This document shows, piece by piece, positions 51,937 through 60,616 of a stretch of DNA of 64,000 nt. The number at the start of each line of letters is the position of its first letter. Within the stretch, counting starts at the first letter, position 1. Source of the DNA: Chryseobacterium sp. GTDB lineage: Bacteria; Bacteroidota; Bacteroidia; Flavobacteriales; Weeksellaceae. The stretch covers positions 174,143-238,142 of the forward strand of contig JAITMC010000013.1 in assembly GCA_031277615.1 (NCBI GenBank), read 5' to 3'. The notes beneath the pieces were generated by a model. It saw nothing but the letters and a program-made list of their open reading frames with translations. It was not told the origin of the DNA and did no database searches. A program made the position numbers and the translations under genes.

Positions 51937-53526
51937 ATGAATATCAGAATAAAACTTTTAATGCCTTCGCTGCTGGTGTCAGCAATGGCATTTTCCCAGA
52001 CATCAGTTTCCGGCTATGTATACGAAGACAGCAATAAAAACCAGAAAAAGGAAAACCGAGAAAAAGGAGTGGAAGGCGTTTCCGTATCCAACGGAATACA
52101 GGTTGTCCGTACAGATAAAAACGGAAGATACAGCCTGCCGGTTCAGGAGGGTCAGACTATTTTTGTGATCAAGCCTTCCGGATATCAGACTGCTTTGAAC
52201 AGCAATAACCTGCCGCAGTTTTACTATCACCATAAACCCAACGGATCACCGGCAGACTTTAAATACAAAGGAACGGCCCCTACGGGAGCACTTCCCAAAG
52301 AGCTGAACTTTCCGCTTTATCAGCAGAATGAAAGTAAAAACTTTGATATCCTGGTATTCGGAGATCCGCAGCCTTATACCGAAAAAGAGCTTGATTATTT
52401 CAGAAGAGGAATCGTAAACGAAGTAAAAAATACAAAGAAAAATGCGGCGTTGGGAATCAGTTTGGGGGATCTTGTGGGGGATAATTTAAGCCTTCAGAAA
52501 CCTTATGCGGATATCATGAAAGAAATCGGGCTTCCGTGGTATAACGTAATGGGAAATCATGATATGAATTATGATGCTAAAGAAGACCATCTTTCAGACG
52601 AAACCTTTGAATCGAATTTCGGACCCGCCAACTATTCATTCAACTATGGAAATGTACATTTCATTATTCTGGATGATATTCTTTATCCTGATCCCAGAGA
52701 TGGTAAAGGATACTGGGGCGGATTCCGCGAAGATCAGCTGAAATTCATTGAAAATGACCTGAAACTGGTGGATAGGAACAAACTGATCGTAGTTTCTTTC
52801 CATATTCCTTTGGAGCACCATAATGAAGACAATTTCAGAAATGCAGACCGTCAGAAATTATTTAATTACCTGCAGCCTTTTGAAAACGTATTACTGTTAT
52901 CGGCACACACCCATATCCAGCAGCAGATTTTCTATGGAAAGAAAGCAGGCTGGAACGGGGCAAAAGACCTTCATGAGTATAATGTAGGAACAACCTGTGG
53001 AGACTGGTATTCTGGAACACCTGATGAAACCGGGCTTCCGGCTTCTACCATGAGAGACGGAACTTCAAAAGGATATTCTTTCATCAGCTTTAACGATAAC
53101 CAGTATAAGGTTAGATATAAAACAGCCGGAAAGCCTGAAGACTATCAGATCAGATTATATGTGCCTAAAGTAATTCCTTATCCGTCAAAAACATCTGCCA
53201 AAGTACTGGCCAACTTCTTTATGGGAAGCCAAAAAGATAAGGTGGAATACAGAATAGACAACGGAAACTGGGAGGCAATGGAGTATGATGAAACAGTAGA
53301 CCCGAACTTTGCCCTTTCTGTTTTTAAATGGGACAGCACCCAGAATCTCTTTCCGGGAAGAAGGCCTTCCAATCCGGAAATGTCAAAACATATCTGGACT
53401 GTCGGTTTCCCTAAAAAGCTGAATTTAGGAAAACACAAAATTGAGGTAAGGGCTTCAGATATGTACGGAAACCAGTTTACGGCTTCCGAAGAATTCGAGG
53501 TTCAGAATCCTGTTCTCATTCCATAA
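51937..53526 (+). CDS. Secreted calcineurin-like phosphoesterase
   Basis: A 529-residue exported protein with a signal peptide ending AFSQ. Residues 22-85 form an SdrD-B/CarboxypepD-like domain (VSGYVYEDSNKNQKKENREKGVEGVSV); the metallophosphatase domain (about 130-330) shows the metal ligands ILVFGDPQ, LGDLVGD, VMGNHDMN, VSFHIP and SAHTHIQQQ. A C-terminal beta domain follows (about 395-529). It cleaves phosphomono- or diesters outside the inner membrane. It lies 12 bp after the SusD gene, so the enzyme and uptake pair form one operon with a terminator after it. Confidence 0.9.
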   Translation: MNIRIKLLMPSLLVSAMAFSQTSVSGYVYEDSNKNQKKENREKGVEGVSVSNGIQVVRTDKNGRYSLPVQEGQTIFVIKPSGYQTALNSNNLPQFYYHHKPNGSPADFKYKGTAPTGALPKELNFPLYQQNESKNFDILVFGDPQPYTEKELDYFRRGIVNEVKNTKKNAALGISLGDLVGDNLSLQKPYADIMKEIGLPWYNVMGNHDMNYDAKEDHLSDETFESNFGPANYSFNYGNVHFIILDDILYPDPRDGKGYWGGFREDQLKFIENDLKLVDRNKLIVVSFHIPLEHHNEDNFRNADRQKLFNYLQPFENVLLLSAHTHIQQQIFYGKKAGWNGAKDLHEYNVGTTCGDWYSGTPDETGLPASTMRDGTSKGYSFISFNDNQYKVRYKTAGKPEDYQIRLYVPKVIPYPSKTSAKVLANFFMGSQKDKVEYRIDNGNWEAMEYDETVDPNFALSVFKWDSTQNLFPGRRPSNPEMSKHIWTVGFPKKLNLGKHKIEVRASDMYGNQFTASEEFEVQNPVLIP

Positions 53527-53559
53527 GCTTTTCATTTTATTACTATACTTTCAAATCCA

Positions 53560-53588
53560 AAACCGGTTTTTAATAAGCCGGTTTTTTT
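53560..53588 (+). terminator. Terminator of the susCD-phosphoesterase operon
   Basis: AAACCGG (53560-53566) and CCGGTTT (53578-53584) form a 7-bp stem followed by TTTT. Confidence 0.75.
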
Positions 53589-53757
53589 GATGACACCAAT
53601 AGCTGCAGATTAAATTTTTATGCTCGCAGATTCTACAGATTGAGCAGATTTTAAACTTTACCCATAAAAATCTTCCCTTCTTTTCTTCCTAAAAATAAGC
53701 AGCAGGAAAATGAAACCTTTGCATATAAAAAAATTACCCATGCCAACCTATAGATTA

Positions 53758-54041
53758 AGAGCCTGTATTAAATTTATTTTTTGTAGAACATTTAAATCTT
53801 TACCTCAATCATATTCTTCAGGAACAAAGATGATGTACTGATGATGTTTTTTACCAAGCAGAGTTTTATGAATGATATTGTTGATTCGTTTAAGCATATG
53901 GATAAGTATACAGTATCATCAGCGGCATCTGTGAAATCTGCGTGAGAAAATACACACCAACATCTGTGAAATTTGTGGAATCTGAGGGAAATTTTTTAAT
54001 CCCAAATTTAAGGTTCGACAAATAAAACTTAAACAGGCTCT
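53758..54041. mobile_element. Probable MITE with 38-bp terminal inverted repeats
   Basis: The left end AGAGCCTGTATTAAATTTAT and following bases to 53797 match the reverse complement of the right end (54003-54041, ...AATAAAACTTAAACAGGCTCT) with few mismatches: AGAGCCTGT-TTAA-TTTTATTT. The 284-bp interior has no gene and includes CTGTG-rich repeat copies. No clear target-site duplication is visible. It lies in the otherwise empty gap 53527-54185. Confidence 0.5.
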
Positions 54042-54156
54042 AAAATAGCCTCCGATTTTGTCCATCTTTTGATTTGAATTGTATTCCTAATCAATAAACA
54101 GCTATTAAAATTCTATTAAATATATCCTGTGCAGGCTCTGTAACAATGTTCTTTCG

Positions 54157-54164
54157 TAACTTTG
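54157..54164 (+). promoter_or_regulatory. Promoter -7 element of the SDR gene (TAACTTTG)
   Basis: TAACTTTG lies 22 bp before the ATG at 54186. Confidence 0.55.
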
Positions 54165-54185
54165 CTTAAAGTAAAAAATAATATT

Positions 54186-54899
54186 ATGAATATTAGCGGA
54201 AAAAATGCCGTGATCACCGGCGGAGGAAGAGGACTGGGAAAAGCGGTAGCTTTGGCACTGGCCAATGAAGGCGTACATATTGCCGTAACCGGAAGAAACG
54301 AAGAAAACCTTAAAAATACCGTTGAAGAGATCAGAAATCTTGGCGTAAAAGCAGAATATGCCGTGTTCAGTATTGATAACGAGGCTGAGGTAAAGACAGG
54401 AATTGAAACCCTGGCAGAAAAGCTGGGTGGAATTGATATTCTGATCAATAATGCAGGAATCGGGGATTTCGGAAGTCTTGAAGAAATGTCTTCTGAAACC
54501 TGGGAACAGGTCATTAAAACCAATTTATTCGGGGTGTATTATGCGGCAAAAGCTGCACATCCGTTCCTGAAAGAAAGAGGTGAGGGAGATATCGTCAACG
54601 TAGCTTCTACAGCAGGATTGAAAGGTGGCCCGAATATGTCTGCGTATGCCGCTTCAAAAGCAGCTGTTGTTTCATTGTCACAATCGATGATGGCCGAATG
54701 GAGAAAGCAGAATATCCGTGTTATTACTTTAACGCCAAGTACCATTGCTTCTGATATGAGCATTCAGGGAGGCCTTACAGACGGGAACCCGGATAAAGTA
54801 CTTCAGCCTGAAGACTTTGCAGAATGGGTAAGGGATATCCTGAAAATGAACAGAAGAGCATTGATTGCCAACGGTTCCATTTTCTCTACCAATCCGTAA
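54186..54899 (+). CDS. Short-chain dehydrogenase, 3-ketoacyl-ACP reductase-like
   Basis: A 237-residue SDR from the ATG at 54186. It has the cofactor loop ITGGGRGLGKAVALA, DILINNAGIGD, the catalytic Ser in NVASTAG, and Tyr-x-x-x-Lys in SAYAASKAAVVSLS. The Arg at TGRN suggests NADPH use. It is annotated FabG-like, though a single gene of this type outside the fab cluster may reduce another ketone. It is a single transcription unit with promoter and terminator. Confidence 0.88.
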   Translation: MNISGKNAVITGGGRGLGKAVALALANEGVHIAVTGRNEENLKNTVEEIRNLGVKAEYAVFSIDNEAEVKTGIETLAEKLGGIDILINNAGIGDFGSLEEMSSETWEQVIKTNLFGVYYAAKAAHPFLKERGEGDIVNVASTAGLKGGPNMSAYAASKAAVVSLSQSMMAEWRKQNIRVITLTPSTIASDMSIQGGLTDGNPDKVLQPEDFAEWVRDILKMNRRALIANGSIFSTNP

Positions 54900-54923
54900 T
54901 TTTTTAATTATTTAATGCATATA

Positions 54924-54943
54924 AGCGGGCTTCAGCCCGCTTT
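54924..54943 (+). terminator. Terminator of the SDR gene
   Basis: AGCGGGCT and AGCCCGCT form an 8-bp GC-rich stem with a TC loop followed by TTTCTTTG. Confidence 0.6.
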
Positions 54944-55058
54944 CTTTGTGTTTGACTGATAATTATTCGGTTGATTATTTCATGAATATTCAACAGGAGT
55001 GGGTTTTAGGTCATTCAACAAAATGTTCTTTCCATTTTTTTAACCGTAATAACATTAG

Positions 55059-55066
55059 TATTTTTG
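55059..55066 (+). promoter_or_regulatory. Promoter -7 element of prmA (TATTTTTG)
   Basis: TATTTTTG lies 16 bp before the ATG at 55082 and covers the alternative upstream start at 55064. Confidence 0.55.
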
Positions 55067-55081
55067 CAGCAAATTATTTAC

Positions 55082-55909
55082 ATGCAAAATTATTTAGAAT
55101 TCAATTTCAAGATCGTTCCGCTTCAACCATGGAATGAGATCTTAATGGCAGAGCTTATAGAAATAGGTTTTGACAGTTTTACGGAAGAGATTGATGGAAT
55201 TTTAGGATATATTCAGACTGATCTGTTCAAAGAAGAAGAACTGAAAGCCCTTCCGATCTTTGAGAATGAAAATGTACAGATCAGCTATTCTTATGAGGAA
55301 ATGCCCAATATCAACTGGAATGAGGAATGGGAAAAGAATTTTTCGCCCATCAATATCGATGATAAAGTATTGATCAGAGCCGAATTCCATGAATCGGTGC
55401 CGGGCATGCACGAAATTATTATTCAGCCTAAAATGTCTTTCGGAACGGGGCATCACCCAACTACCCACCTGATGATCCAGCAGATGATGGATATTGATTT
55501 CAACGGGAAAAAAGTGCTGGATATGGGATGTGGAACTTCCGTACTTGCCATCTATGCCAAGCAGCAGGGAGCAGGAGAAACCAAAGCCATCGATATTGAT
55601 GAATGGTCAGTGGAAAATTCAAAAGAAAATGCTGCCAGAAACGGAGTGGAACTGGATATTGAACTGGGAACGGCCGAAAATCTGGGAAAAGAACATTACG
55701 ACATTATTTTAGCCAATATCAACAGAAATATTCTGATCTCTGATATTCCGGCTTATGTTACGGTGCTGAATGAAGGAGGAAAACTTCTTCTTTCCGGACT
55801 CTGTTTCTTCGATGTAGATGATATCCTTGAAGTCTGCAAAGAAAACGGGCTGGAACTGAAAAAGCAGTTGCAGCGTGAAGAATGGGTGAGTCTGTTACTG
55901 GAAAAATAA
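55082..55909 (+). CDS. prmA: Ribosomal protein L11 methyltransferase PrmA
   Basis: A 275-residue SAM methyltransferase. The N-terminal substrate domain ends at GMHEIIIQPKMSFGTGHHPTTHLMIQ, the PrmA hallmark, followed by motif I KKVLDMGCGTSVLAIYA, the acidic IDIDEWSVENSKENA and the ANINRNIL post-motif. It methylates lysines and the N terminus of ribosomal protein L11. The start MQNYLEFNFK at 55082 lies after the promoter. The SH3 gene begins 7 bp after its stop. Confidence 0.95.
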   Translation: MQNYLEFNFKIVPLQPWNEILMAELIEIGFDSFTEEIDGILGYIQTDLFKEEELKALPIFENENVQISYSYEEMPNINWNEEWEKNFSPINIDDKVLIRAEFHESVPGMHEIIIQPKMSFGTGHHPTTHLMIQQMMDIDFNGKKVLDMGCGTSVLAIYAKQQGAGETKAIDIDEWSVENSKENAARNGVELDIELGTAENLGKEHYDIILANINRNILISDIPAYVTVLNEGGKLLLSGLCFFDVDDILEVCKENGLELKKQLQREEWVSLLLEK

Positions 55910-55915
55910 TAAAAA

Positions 55916-56761
55916 ATGAAGATGAGATCTTGGCTGACAGGATTATTTTTACTGATCCTTCAGTGGTTTTCAGCACAAACGGATGAAGCAGTTTATGCCG
56001 ATCCTGTTTTTGATTTTCCGGAGGCCAAAACCCAGAAAATTTTTACGGACCAGACCAGAATAAGAAAAGAACCGGATGTAAAATCCCAGATACTGGATTC
56101 ATTGTCAACCAATCAGCAGGTACTGATCCTTAAGAAGGAAGAAGCTGTTCTGAAACTTGGGGAACGGGCTGCCAATTGGTACAAAGTTTCTTACCGGAAA
56201 GGAGATCTTGCTTCTGAAGGATACATCTGGGGTGGGAATCTCTGTCTGGGCTACCGTAATAAAAACGGGTATGATTTCCTGTTCGGATTGTCGAAAACCA
56301 TTGACAGAAAAAATGAATATGATCAGACTGAAAAGCAAAATATTGCTGGAATCAAAATAATGGAAGGGCATACGCTGGTTAATGAAGTCTATTTTGATGC
56401 CGGAAGGGGAGAAGAGCTGAGGTCTGCCACTTTTAATATAGAAAGCAATCACAAGCTGCAGAATGTAGACTTTACGCTGAAAGCTTCAACTTCGGGAGAT
56501 GCCTGTGGTATCGCCAGCTATGATCAGTATGTTCTTTTGAAGGATAAAAAACTCATCCTCCTTCCCAAATTGATGAGTATAAGTGATGCCGGAGTATTCT
56601 ATCATTCAGAAGAATTTATATTCCCGAATGACCAGGGTGGAATTCCCAATGCCTTTATCATTAAAACAAGAAATATGGAACTGGATGACAAAGACCGGGA
56701 AAAGAAAACACAGTCTTCTAAAACCTATCTCTGGAACGGAAATTCCTATAAGCTGAAATAA
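55916..56761 (+). CDS. Secreted SH3-domain protein
   Basis: A 281-residue protein with a signal peptide (LTGLFLLILQWFSAQ). Residues about 40-118 resemble a bacterial SH3 domain (QTRIRKEPDVKSQILDSLSTNQQVLILKK...NWYKVSYRKG...EGYIWGGNL), usually a binder of cell-wall peptides. The C-terminal half is of unknown beta type. It follows prmA by 7 bp and may share its transcript. Confidence 0.65.
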   Translation: MKMRSWLTGLFLLILQWFSAQTDEAVYADPVFDFPEAKTQKIFTDQTRIRKEPDVKSQILDSLSTNQQVLILKKEEAVLKLGERAANWYKVSYRKGDLASEGYIWGGNLCLGYRNKNGYDFLFGLSKTIDRKNEYDQTEKQNIAGIKIMEGHTLVNEVYFDAGRGEELRSATFNIESNHKLQNVDFTLKASTSGDACGIASYDQYVLLKDKKLILLPKLMSISDAGVFYHSEEFIFPNDQGGIPNAFIIKTRNMELDDKDREKKTQSSKTYLWNGNSYKLK

Positions 56762-56963
56762 TTCAGAATAAAGAAAATAAGCCACTGTATTGAATGCGGT
56801 GGTTTTTTGTTTTTAAAAGCTGTAGCTATTTTAAGAAAAGTTAAGTTGTGTATTATTTAAATTTCGATATTGTCATCATCAGATACGAAAGATCGGTGAT
56901 TAACGTTGGATGAAAATAAGTATCTTTATCAACAATTAACCTGATAAACCCAACAATCCGAAC

Positions 56964-57707
56964 ATGGAATTTTCACCCTTCAACAATGTTGTTAAACTAT
57001 GCCTTCAGGGAATGGGTATGGAAGAGAATGGCAACTCTGAAAAAGCTGAAGAATTATTTATGCAGGCCTGGAACGAAGCTACAGATGATTTTGAAAGATT
57101 TCTCGCAGCCTTTTACATTTCCCGGCATCAGAAAACAGCTTCCGGGCAGTTGGACTGGCTGGAAAAAGCCCTTGGGAATGCCCTTAAAATAAATGACAAT
57201 ACGGTTAATAGCGCCTTATCATCCCTTTATCTGAAGATGGCTCAATGTTATGAAAATCTGGGAAATACGGAAAAATCCGAAGAATATTCCGGGTTGGCTG
57301 CTGCCTGTAGCGACAATATTTCAGATAAAGGTCCTTTTTACCACGGAACGAAAGCAGAACTGAAACCGGGTGACCTGCTTACACCAGGCGGTAATTCCAA
57401 TTATAAGGCCGGTTTCAAAATGAATCATATCTATTTCACAGCCTTGGTTAATGGGGCTGGACTTGCTGCTGCCCTGGCAAAAGGTGACGGTCCTGAAAGG
57501 GTCTATAAGGTGGAACCCACAGGGAAATATGAAAATGATCCCAATCTTACGGATAAAAAGTTCCCTGGAAATCCAACCCGTTCCTACCGGTCTCAGTTTC
57601 CTTTGAAGATCATAGAAGAAATCACGGATTGGGTAAAACCGGAGATTGCGGAACTTGATAAGTTTCGTGAAAAACTAGATAACAATAAAGGAGAAATAAT
57701 CAATTAG
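56964..57707 (+). CDS. arr: NAD(+)-rifampin ADP-ribosyltransferase Arr with N-terminal helical domain
   Basis: A 247-residue protein. Residues about 126-238 are a full Arr domain: GPFYHGTKAELKPGDLL (active-site His), NHIYFTA (Tyr), VYKVEPTGKYENDPNLTD (Asp) and KFPGNPTRSYRS. Arr ADP-ribosylates rifamycins and so blocks their binding to RNA polymerase. The first 120 residues are helical, with TPR-like units (AEELFMQAWNEATDDFERFLAAFYISRHQK, SLYLKMAQCYENLGNTEKSEEY). Arr proteins of mycobacteria (about 140 residues) lack this part. It is a single gene after a 200-bp gap. Confidence 0.88.
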   Translation: MEFSPFNNVVKLCLQGMGMEENGNSEKAEELFMQAWNEATDDFERFLAAFYISRHQKTASGQLDWLEKALGNALKINDNTVNSALSSLYLKMAQCYENLGNTEKSEEYSGLAAACSDNISDKGPFYHGTKAELKPGDLLTPGGNSNYKAGFKMNHIYFTALVNGAGLAAALAKGDGPERVYKVEPTGKYENDPNLTDKKFPGNPTRSYRSQFPLKIIEEITDWVKPEIAELDKFREKLDNNKGEIIN

Positions 57708-57744
57708 ATAATGTATTACACAGAAGATATAGTTTTCGCATAGT

Positions 57745-58848
57745 ATGATGAAAAATTTCAGCTTATTACTCATGATATGGATGGGCTTTTTGATGACAGC
57801 GTGTTCAGAGAAAAAAGAACAGACGGTTATCCGTGGCCATATCCCCAATTTACCGGATGGAACACTGTATATCTATCAGGATGATTCTTCAAACAGAATC
57901 GATAGTGCAAAGACCAAAAACGGTAATTTTACGATAACCCATCAATGGAAACCGGGATCTGTTCCGGCTTATATAGGAATAGACCATATAGATCAGAAAG
58001 GCGTTTTAAGAGCCCTGAATTTTCCAACCCATGCAAAATATAAAAACGGAACCTGGCTGTCACAATATTTCATGAATGATCCTTTGATTGTTATCAATGG
58101 TGAGATCAAAGATTTTGAAGTGAAAAATATTCAGCTTTCTGAAAAATATAAACTGGTAACCAGCCCCGAAATTAAAGCCGGAAAACAAACCGAAGCCCTC
58201 TTCAATACAGATGCCGATTTGTTTGAAACAATAAACCCAAAGACTGTTCAGACGATAAAAGAAAAAATAGCCGGTTATCCCGATTCCTACCATCTGCTGA
58301 TTAAAATTAATGAAAATAGAAATAGTTTTTCAGCACAGCAGGTTGATGATTTTCTGAAATCCTTTAAAGGAGAAACTACCCACAGTGAAATCTATAAAAA
58401 ACTTCAGGCCTATAACCGGAAAAGATTCAATGAAGAAAAGATTTCCCTTCCTTTGCTTAAAGATCCTTCGGGAACGAAGAAAGACATTGCAGATAAGAAA
58501 TACAAAAAACATCTGATCATTTTCTGGGCCAGCTGGTGTGGACCGTGCAGACAGGAAATTCCTATGCTGAAGAAAATGTACACATTATACGGGCAGGAAG
58601 TTGAATTCATTTCCATATCTACCGATACCCAACATACATCCTGGCAAAAAGCACTGAAGGAAGAGCAGATGAGTTGGAAGCAGTTAATCGTAAACGATAA
58701 TGCTGCCGATAACGAAGCTTTGCAAATCCGTTTTAAGCTCAATCAGGCCATTCCTTACACCGTTTTGGTTGATCAGAACCTTAAAATTATCTCCTCTTCT
58801 ACAGGATTATCCGATGAAAAAGAACTGGAACAGCTGATTAAAAAATAA
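57745..58848 (+). CDS. TlpA-like thioredoxin-fold lipoprotein with DUF4369-type N terminus
   Basis: A 367-residue lipoprotein (lipobox MTAC-SEKK near residue 19). Residues about 25-130 fit the DUF4369 beta domain found before AhpC/TlpA domains in Bacteroidota (IRGHIPNLPDGTLYIYQDDSSNRIDS). Residues about 240-367 are a TlpA thioredoxin fold with the redox motif FWASWCGPCRQEIP and cis-Pro at AIPYTVLVD. It probably reduces or isomerises disulfides in the periplasm, as in ResA-like proteins. It begins 37 bp after arr and ends in a terminator. Confidence 0.88.
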   Translation: MMKNFSLLLMIWMGFLMTACSEKKEQTVIRGHIPNLPDGTLYIYQDDSSNRIDSAKTKNGNFTITHQWKPGSVPAYIGIDHIDQKGVLRALNFPTHAKYKNGTWLSQYFMNDPLIVINGEIKDFEVKNIQLSEKYKLVTSPEIKAGKQTEALFNTDADLFETINPKTVQTIKEKIAGYPDSYHLLIKINENRNSFSAQQVDDFLKSFKGETTHSEIYKKLQAYNRKRFNEEKISLPLLKDPSGTKKDIADKKYKKHLIIFWASWCGPCRQEIPMLKKMYTLYGQEVEFISISTDTQHTSWQKALKEEQMSWKQLIVNDNAADNEALQIRFKLNQAIPYTVLVDQNLKIISSSTGLSDEKELEQLIKK

Positions 58849-58871
58849 GTCTTCCGGTCTGTGTAAAATAA

Positions 58872-58898
58872 AAAAGCTCACCCCAAAAGTGAGCTTTT
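58872..58898. terminator. Terminator of the TlpA-like gene
   Basis: AAAAGCTCAC and GTGAGCTTTT form a perfect 10-bp stem around CCCAAAA with flanking A and T runs. Confidence 0.75.
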
Positions 58899-59044
58899 AA
58901 TATATCATTCGTTCGGATAAAAATTTCCGATCTGTTCAGATTTGAAGTTAGGCGGAAGAATAGATCGGTTGTATAGGAGAAAAAGTGTCATGATAACTAA
59001 AAACAACATCCCTCATCCATCCTCCAGCTTCCATTCTTTTAAAC

Positions 59045-59869
59045 TTACGGATTCGCCTTTACCGCATCATACATCATTGAATCTTTCTGCTGATTGGTGT
59101 AATTGTACTGATAATGATAAAATGATGACTCCCAGTCTCCATAGCCTACATTCGGAATAATGATGAACTTTTTACCAAAATCTTCGGCTGAATTTTTCAC
59201 CGCTGAAGATCGCTCTGCTTCTGATTTTTTATCAAATATCCCGGAGAAATCAGAAAGATTGTCGCCTAATAACAAAACAATAGTGTAGTTTTTGGCGATA
59301 TCATTTCTGCGGTTTTCCTTGCTGCTTTCTTTAGACCGGAGAATAAGGTTGGTGTCGTTCTGAAGCGGAAAATTGTACTGTTTTAGATTTTTCAGCGTTC
59401 CTGCACGTTCCTGCTCCATACGGTTGGTTACATAAAATACCTGAATCCCTTTGCTTGCTGCGTACTGATAGAATTCCTGTGAACCTGTAAGCGGCTTGGC
59501 AATACCTTTGGCTGTCCATTCTTCCCATGTTTTCTGGTCGTAATCTTTACCCAGTTTGGCGCGTTCAACAGCGTAGTAGGAATTATCCAGAAAAGTCTCA
59601 TCAATATCCGAAACAATGGCTAAAGGCTTGTCCGATTTTTGGGCTAAAGCTTCATCCAGACGCAGTTTTGCAATATTATAAGCCTGAAGGCACAATGCTT
59701 CATATTCCGCTGCCCTTTGCTGGTAAAATGCTGCATATATTTTTCCGTTACGCCCCAGGTTCTGGTAAGGGCTTTCCTGTGCTGAATTCTTTGAAACCGG
59801 AGCTGCTGTCTGACATGAGGTAATCAAAGCCAGAAAACAGCCTGCCATAATAAGATTTAAATTTTTCAT
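59045..59869 (-). CDS. 5'-nucleotidase/acid phosphatase, lipoprotein e(P4) family
   Basis: A 274-residue lipoprotein (lipobox ITSC-QTAA). The HAD class B-type active site is VSDIDETFLDNSYY (Asp-x-Asp), with Lys/Asp motifs at FYVTNRMEQER and LLLGDNLSDFSG. e(P4) phosphatases release phosphate from nucleoside monophosphates, including NMN, at the outer membrane. Flanking promoter element supports the ATG at 59869. Its role fits the phosphate-ester theme of the 42825-53526 region, though it is 5 kb away. Confidence 0.92.
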   Translation of the reverse strand: MKNLNLIMAGCFLALITSCQTAAPVSKNSAQESPYQNLGRNGKIYAAFYQQRAAEYEALCLQAYNIAKLRLDEALAQKSDKPLAIVSDIDETFLDNSYYAVERAKLGKDYDQKTWEEWTAKGIAKPLTGSQEFYQYAASKGIQVFYVTNRMEQERAGTLKNLKQYNFPLQNDTNLILRSKESSKENRRNDIAKNYTIVLLLGDNLSDFSGIFDKKSEAERSSAVKNSAEDFGKKFIIIPNVGYGDWESSFYHYQYNYTNQQKDSMMYDAVKANP

Positions 59870-59888
59870 TGAGATAAGAATAGAAATG

Positions 59889-59896
59889 CAAAATTA
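59889..59896 (-). promoter_or_regulatory. Promoter -7 element of the e(P4) phosphatase gene (TAATTTTG)
   Basis: CAAAATTA on the plus strand reads TAATTTTG on the minus strand, 20 bp before the ATG. Confidence 0.5.
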
Positions 59897-60218
59897 TAAC
59901 AATTTGATGGGGGGTACAACCTTATGTTTTTATGGGTAAGAATGGGCTGTCATAAAATTGTAAACCTACAAGCCTGGATAAATAAGTCTTAAACGAGCAT
60001 CAGGCGCAAAAGAAATTGAACACGTAAGTATCCTTGAGTCTCATTCATGCCGCACAGAAGTACACTAAAGTTCTTAAACCTTCGATTTTTATTTAGCCAT
60101 CAGTAATCTGTCTGATCTGCGAGAGAATAAGATGTCAACAACATCCGTGAGATCAGCGTATGTGGGAAATTCTTAAAGGGTCAGTCTCAATAGGCCCAAC
60201 TTTGCTTGATCCAAAAAA

Positions 60219-60285
60219 GTCGGGGCGGCAGGATTCGAACCTTTGACCGTCCTGATTACATCGGGATGCTCTATCCCGGTATTCC
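60219..60285 (-). pseudogene. Degenerate tRNA-Thr-like 3' fragment, possible attachment-site remnant
   Basis: On the minus strand TAGAGCATCCCGATGTAATCAGGACGGTC-AAAGGTTCGAATCC-TGCCGCCCCGA keeps a D-stem end, an anticodon stem-loop with TGT, the T-loop TTCGAAT and an acceptor 3' strand. The anticodon loop lacks two bases and the T-stem is mispaired (AAAGG against CCTGC), and the 5' acceptor and first D part are missing. It is not a functional tRNA. It lies at the edge of the T6SS island, as an integration scar would. The rest of the gap 59897-60465 holds CTGTG-rich repeat (60110-60175) and no gene. Confidence 0.5.
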
Positions 60286-60465
60286 CAAAAATAATTCCCT
60301 CATTTGTAAGGAAATTTTAGATATTACGTAGTCGTAACGACTTCAAAGCTTTATTTTTTATTTAAACTACTGATATTTATTACACATATCATTACACATG
60401 ACAGATTCTTTTTTCAGCTAAAAACCAGACTGTTTTTCACTCTTCAACAAAGTTTTGAGCTGACT

Positions 60466-60612
60466 TTACAACTGATATTTTGCCACCAATGGAGCACTGG
60501 CCTGTAGCTTTCCATCAATACTCATAAAAGACTGACTTGTTACTGTGAGTGGAGTTGGTGAAGTTCCTTTATTACATTTTAGTTGGGTGGTATCTGTTAT
60601 ATACTGAGACAT
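60466..60612 (-). pseudogene. Truncated PAAR-like (DUF4280-type) gene fragment
   Basis: A 48-codon frame from ATG 60612 reads MSQYITDTTQLKCNKGTSPT then PLTVTSQSFMSIDGKLQAS, very like the start of DUF4280/PAAR-like proteins with their first Cys, and stops after VAKYQL. The rest of the domain (later Cys-rich strands) is absent. It lies downstream, on the same strand, of the vgrG cassette at the island border. Confidence 0.6.
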
Positions 60613-60616
60613 TATT

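Noticed and set aside
60219-60285. Functional tRNA gene
   Set aside because: The acceptor 5' strand is missing, the anticodon loop is two bases short and the T-stem is mispaired.
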